A DNA stretch of 64,000 nucleotides from Gnetum montanum (lineage: Eukaryota; Streptophyta; Gnetopsida; Gnetales; Gnetaceae): positions 620,706-684,705 of the forward strand of contig MNCI01004501.1 of NCBI GenBank assembly GCA_015680685.1, read 5' to 3'. A model generated the notes under the pieces. That model was given only the letters and a program-made list of their open reading frames with translations, made no database searches and was not told the DNA's origin. The position numbers and the translations under genes were made by a program. Shown here piece after piece: positions 61,461 through 64,000 of this stretch (positions are counted from its first letter, which is position 1; every line of letters begins with the position of its first letter).

Positions 61461-61584
61461 TTTTTATCGGTGTGCTAATTTCACCATTATATAAATTTTT
61501 TCTTAATTAACCTGAAGGTTCGTTAAGGCTCACAACGATGTGAGTGATATCCCTTATGTTCTATTTGGCGCACAAACACTTAGT

Positions 61585-61601
61585 CCCTGGCAATGGCACC
61601 A
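61585..61601 (-). other. M3 primer binding site (tRNA-Asp type)
   Basis: TGGTGCCATTGCCAGGG in element sense, 14 of 17 bases matching the tRNA-Asp complement. Confidence 0.75.
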
Positions 61602-61602
61602 A

Positions 61603-62438
61603 TGATGAGTGGCAAGGTACCCCTACACTCAACCATACGAAACGAGTGTAGCATGCGCGATCCTGTCGAACTCCACAGACTAAATGCCTAAATGCCCCAT
61701 GGAACACTTGGGGTTAATCATTCGTTGTCTTCCCAGACTTACTTGTTGTTGTCACGGTGTATGGTTAAGTAAGTCTGAGGTATATGATTTTTTTGGTCTT
61801 TTCTGGTTTTATCTCCTATGCTAAAGGGTGAAGGCTTGAGAAACTAACTAACTCTAACTAAGGACCTAAGTCTAAATTAACTAGCGTCAGCATCCATTCC
61901 CACTTATCGTACACACCCTGAACTATGCAACTGCAGCTACCAAACGCTAATCGTTACTAGGATCACCACACGTAACGCACGTGCTCGAAGTGGTCATACT
62001 GAGGCACCTAACTAGCCTAAGTGTGATGAGTAGCCAATTCCTTGACTAGCCGTACACATTCGTAGATGCTCATAATCAAGTCGTACTCATCCCATGCTTT
62101 NAAATAACAGATAGGAAATAACATGTAATAAACCTATTCCATGCACTGCAAGGTTTATCCACAAAGCTTGTCTTTATTACCGTACACAACTTGCGTTCAG
62201 GTACAAAGCTGCTCGAATAAAGAACCGTTCACTTGGGGACTCCTACTGCGGGCACATGGAAAATATTCTATCTCTGGAGTTACTAAACTACCAGAGCTTT
62301 ACTACTTCTAGCCTAGGATGGGAAATGAGGGGAGTTCCACCTCTTATTTATAGATTTGGCGACGGATCGTGATATCACATACATGATATCACAGGGAACG
62401 ACGCGATATCGTGGCCCATGCGATATCATGTCTCATCA
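61603..62438 (-). repeat. M3 5' LTR, with one unresolved base
   Basis: It pairs with 55274-56258. GATATC array at 62361-62430, TATA near 62350-62340. Base 62101 is N and lies exactly where the other LTR has its extra ~105-bp copy and the following linker. Confidence 0.92.
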
Positions 62439-64000
62439 TACGCTAATCAGAGAAGCGGAAATTTGGTACCGGTTCCTAGAACCAGAATCCATTCGTAGGT
62501 GGAGTACCATGTTAGAATTGTTTAATGAAAGCACCAAACGTACTTCTGAGTGTCCAACCTGTGAAAGCAAATCCAAGGTTGGAAACAAGGGGGACATGAA
62601 CCCTTGGATGCTGCCATGGGTCGATATTATGCACTGTTACATCATTGTCCCGGCCATGGTTATTCGCAGAGGGATCACTATGCCATCTTGGAGATGGGCT
62701 TAGGCATGAAATGAGAAGAACACTTGGGACTTATGCCTAAGGAAGACTATCTGAGCTTAGGACCCATCAAGTACAAAGATTATTGGAGCAAGTTGCTAAA
62801 GAGGAAGGTGAGTTACAGAAAAGAGAGAGTGCCCACTTGAAGGGAGTAAGATCCTTCCCTCGAAGAAGGGAGTAAGATTTTGTGAGGATGAAGAAGAGTC
62901 ACCACTCAAAGAGATGGTGAATAGGAAAACTTTGCCCATTCAAAAACTTGCATCGGAACTATCGGCAAAGGTGGACCAAATGGGGGACTCCCTAGATAAA
63001 TTTCAAACTATTCTCAAAGTAGTAAAGGAGTCTAGAGAGCAAGGTAGTGAATAGGAAAAGAAAAAGAGAGAGAGAAGCAGAATATGCATGTAACAAGGGT
63101 AATGGCAAAGTTTCCATCATCAAAGAGGTTGTGGATTCAGATACAAAAAATGATAGTGGATGCGATATATGCCAATATGACCATCCTAAGGGATGTTTCT
63201 CTGTAATCTCACATCTGCAGGAGTCTAGGGTGTATGCACTCAACCCATGATTAAACAAAAGGCAAACACCCCAAAGGTTACCTTATCCTCAAGGTAATCC
63301 AAGGAAGTTTCACCAATCCTTAACATATTATCCAAGTGGAACTCCACCACAACTAATCGAGTAGTATCAATAGTGGAAATACCCACAATCATGGGGAATG
63401 CCACCACCACGGCAATAGTATCCTTATCGACAACCTGACCCGTATGGATATTACGTGCAGCAACTAATCTCTCCATATGACGTTACTAGTCACATCACTC
63501 CTCAACCTCACTACCAAGCCCATGAGTACTATAGGACTCCTTCTCCTAGGGGTGATGTTCCATAGACATACTACCCTTCTCATCTAGCTGCACCTCTTCC
63601 ATCCATATCTCCATTACCACCTGCTCCAGCTATGCAGGGTGAACTCCCTACCCAGTCATAGCAACGTAACGCTACAAGGGCTATTAAATCTCAATCTACT
63701 GTTGGTTCTGACAATTGCATGAAGAAAAGACCTTTCTTCAAAACCAATAGTCCAACTAAGCACTTGTAACCACAAGCGGCTAATCCTTTAGATGCCTCAT
63801 TACCAATCAAAACTTTAGAGCTCCCTTCAGGTCAAACACTGCACCCAACACATATGGTCATGTTAACTCATGCCATCACTGATTGAATTAAGGTTGGCCA
63901 TCTTCCTAGGAAATTTTCTGATCCTAGAAGTTCTCTTATATATTTACAAATCATTGGGAATGAACTGTGCAGGGCTCTTTTGGATTCAGGTTTCAATGTC
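62439..64000 (+). pseudogene. P3 gag, second part, and protease start (partial)
   Basis: It continues the P3 frame after M3: EAEIWYRFLEPESIRRWSTM, LELFNES, a broken core, MVNRKTLPIQKLASELSAKV at about 62910, the basic stretch RKRKREREAEYACNKGNGKV, the knuckle CDICQYDHPKGCF (63160-63200), the Pro/Gln-rich end, then LPRKFSDPRSSLIYLQI and LLDSGFNV, where Asp-Ser-Gly is intact at 63983-63991. The window ends there. Confidence 0.82.

Larger units (their letters stand above)
55274..62438 (-). mobile_element. M3: non-autonomous Athila-like element with gag-protease, inserted in P3
   Basis: LTRs at 55274-56258 (985 bp) and 61603-62438 (836 bp). Flanks are TACAC (55269-55273) and TACGC (62439-62443), a 5-bp duplication with one transition. 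The order is LTR, primer site, gag, protease, then directly the untranslated tail, polypurine tract (GTCATGGGGGTA) and LTR. Compared with P2, the ~3 kb from after the protease to the end of integrase is missing. It has no ORF2, unlike M1 and M2. Confidence 0.93.
53244..64000 (+). mobile_element. P3: Athila-like element, cut by the window end and interrupted by M3
   Basis: 5' LTR 53244-54052 (first bases TAATGAG, end CTCATCA), primer site at 54054-54070, gag from 54191. M3 is inserted at 55274-62438; gag continues afterwards and runs off the window at the protease active site. The 3' LTR and target duplication are outside the window, so it cannot be said whether pol was present. Confidence 0.9.

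Overview
This window is repeat-dominated nuclear DNA of a higher plant, most likely an angiosperm with a transposon-rich genome. The evidence is the plant families present: Ty3/gypsy chromoviruses of the Tekay/Del and CRM/Reina types, Athila-like elements primed by tRNA-Asp, L1 and RTE LINEs, tRNA-derived SINEs and a plant subtilase relic. I see no intact host gene. Every coding region carries stops, frameshifts or lost catalytic residues. I do not name a species.

Layout. 1-1285 is AT-rich DNA without a recognisable gene. 1285-2060 (-) is a subtilase pseudogene. 2267-3065 is a solo LTR with a perfect CATGG duplication. 3138-22458 (-) is a Tekay-like chromovirus (here H1) with ~3 kb LTRs, split by a 9.2 kb Athila-like element (M1, 8757-17990, -). 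22459-39340 (+) is an L1-type LINE split by a chromovirus (H2, 22954-35990, +), itself split by M2 (28711-35123, -). Next come a SINE remnant and a complete Athila-like element with gag, protease, RT, RNase H and integrase relics (P2, 40080-50118, +; duplication CTTAG). 50124-53243 holds a second SINE copy, an RTE-type LINE fragment (-) and a degraded ~175-bp tandem repeat. From 53244 to the window end runs another Athila-like element (P3, +), split by M3 (55274-62438, -).

Six Athila-like elements (solo LTR, M1, M2, P2, P3, M3; ten LTR copies) share LTR ends TGATGAG...CTCATCA, an AATAAAG polyadenylation region, a tRNA-Asp-type primer site and a GGGGGTA polypurine tract. They fall into two builds. 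P2 has gag-pol and a ~1.9 kb non-coding tail. M1, M2 and M3 lack RT, RNase H and integrase, so they look like gag-carrying non-autonomous elements that would need pol from a P2-like relative. P3 is cut by the window edge before pol.

The most unusual part is in M1 and M2. Downstream of gag they carry a second gene (here ORF2) with conserved start (MAPKRG) and end (EEP.P..TT-stop) but no family I can name with confidence. In M1 a copy of the LTR's own upstream promoter repeats, followed by a TATA box, lies just ahead of ORF2, as if the element had duplicated its U3 promoter to drive the second gene. Across the set the LTRs keep the same ends and R/U5 but carry three unrelated arrays of short, mostly palindromic motifs upstream of the TATA box, which suggests modular replacement of the promoter.
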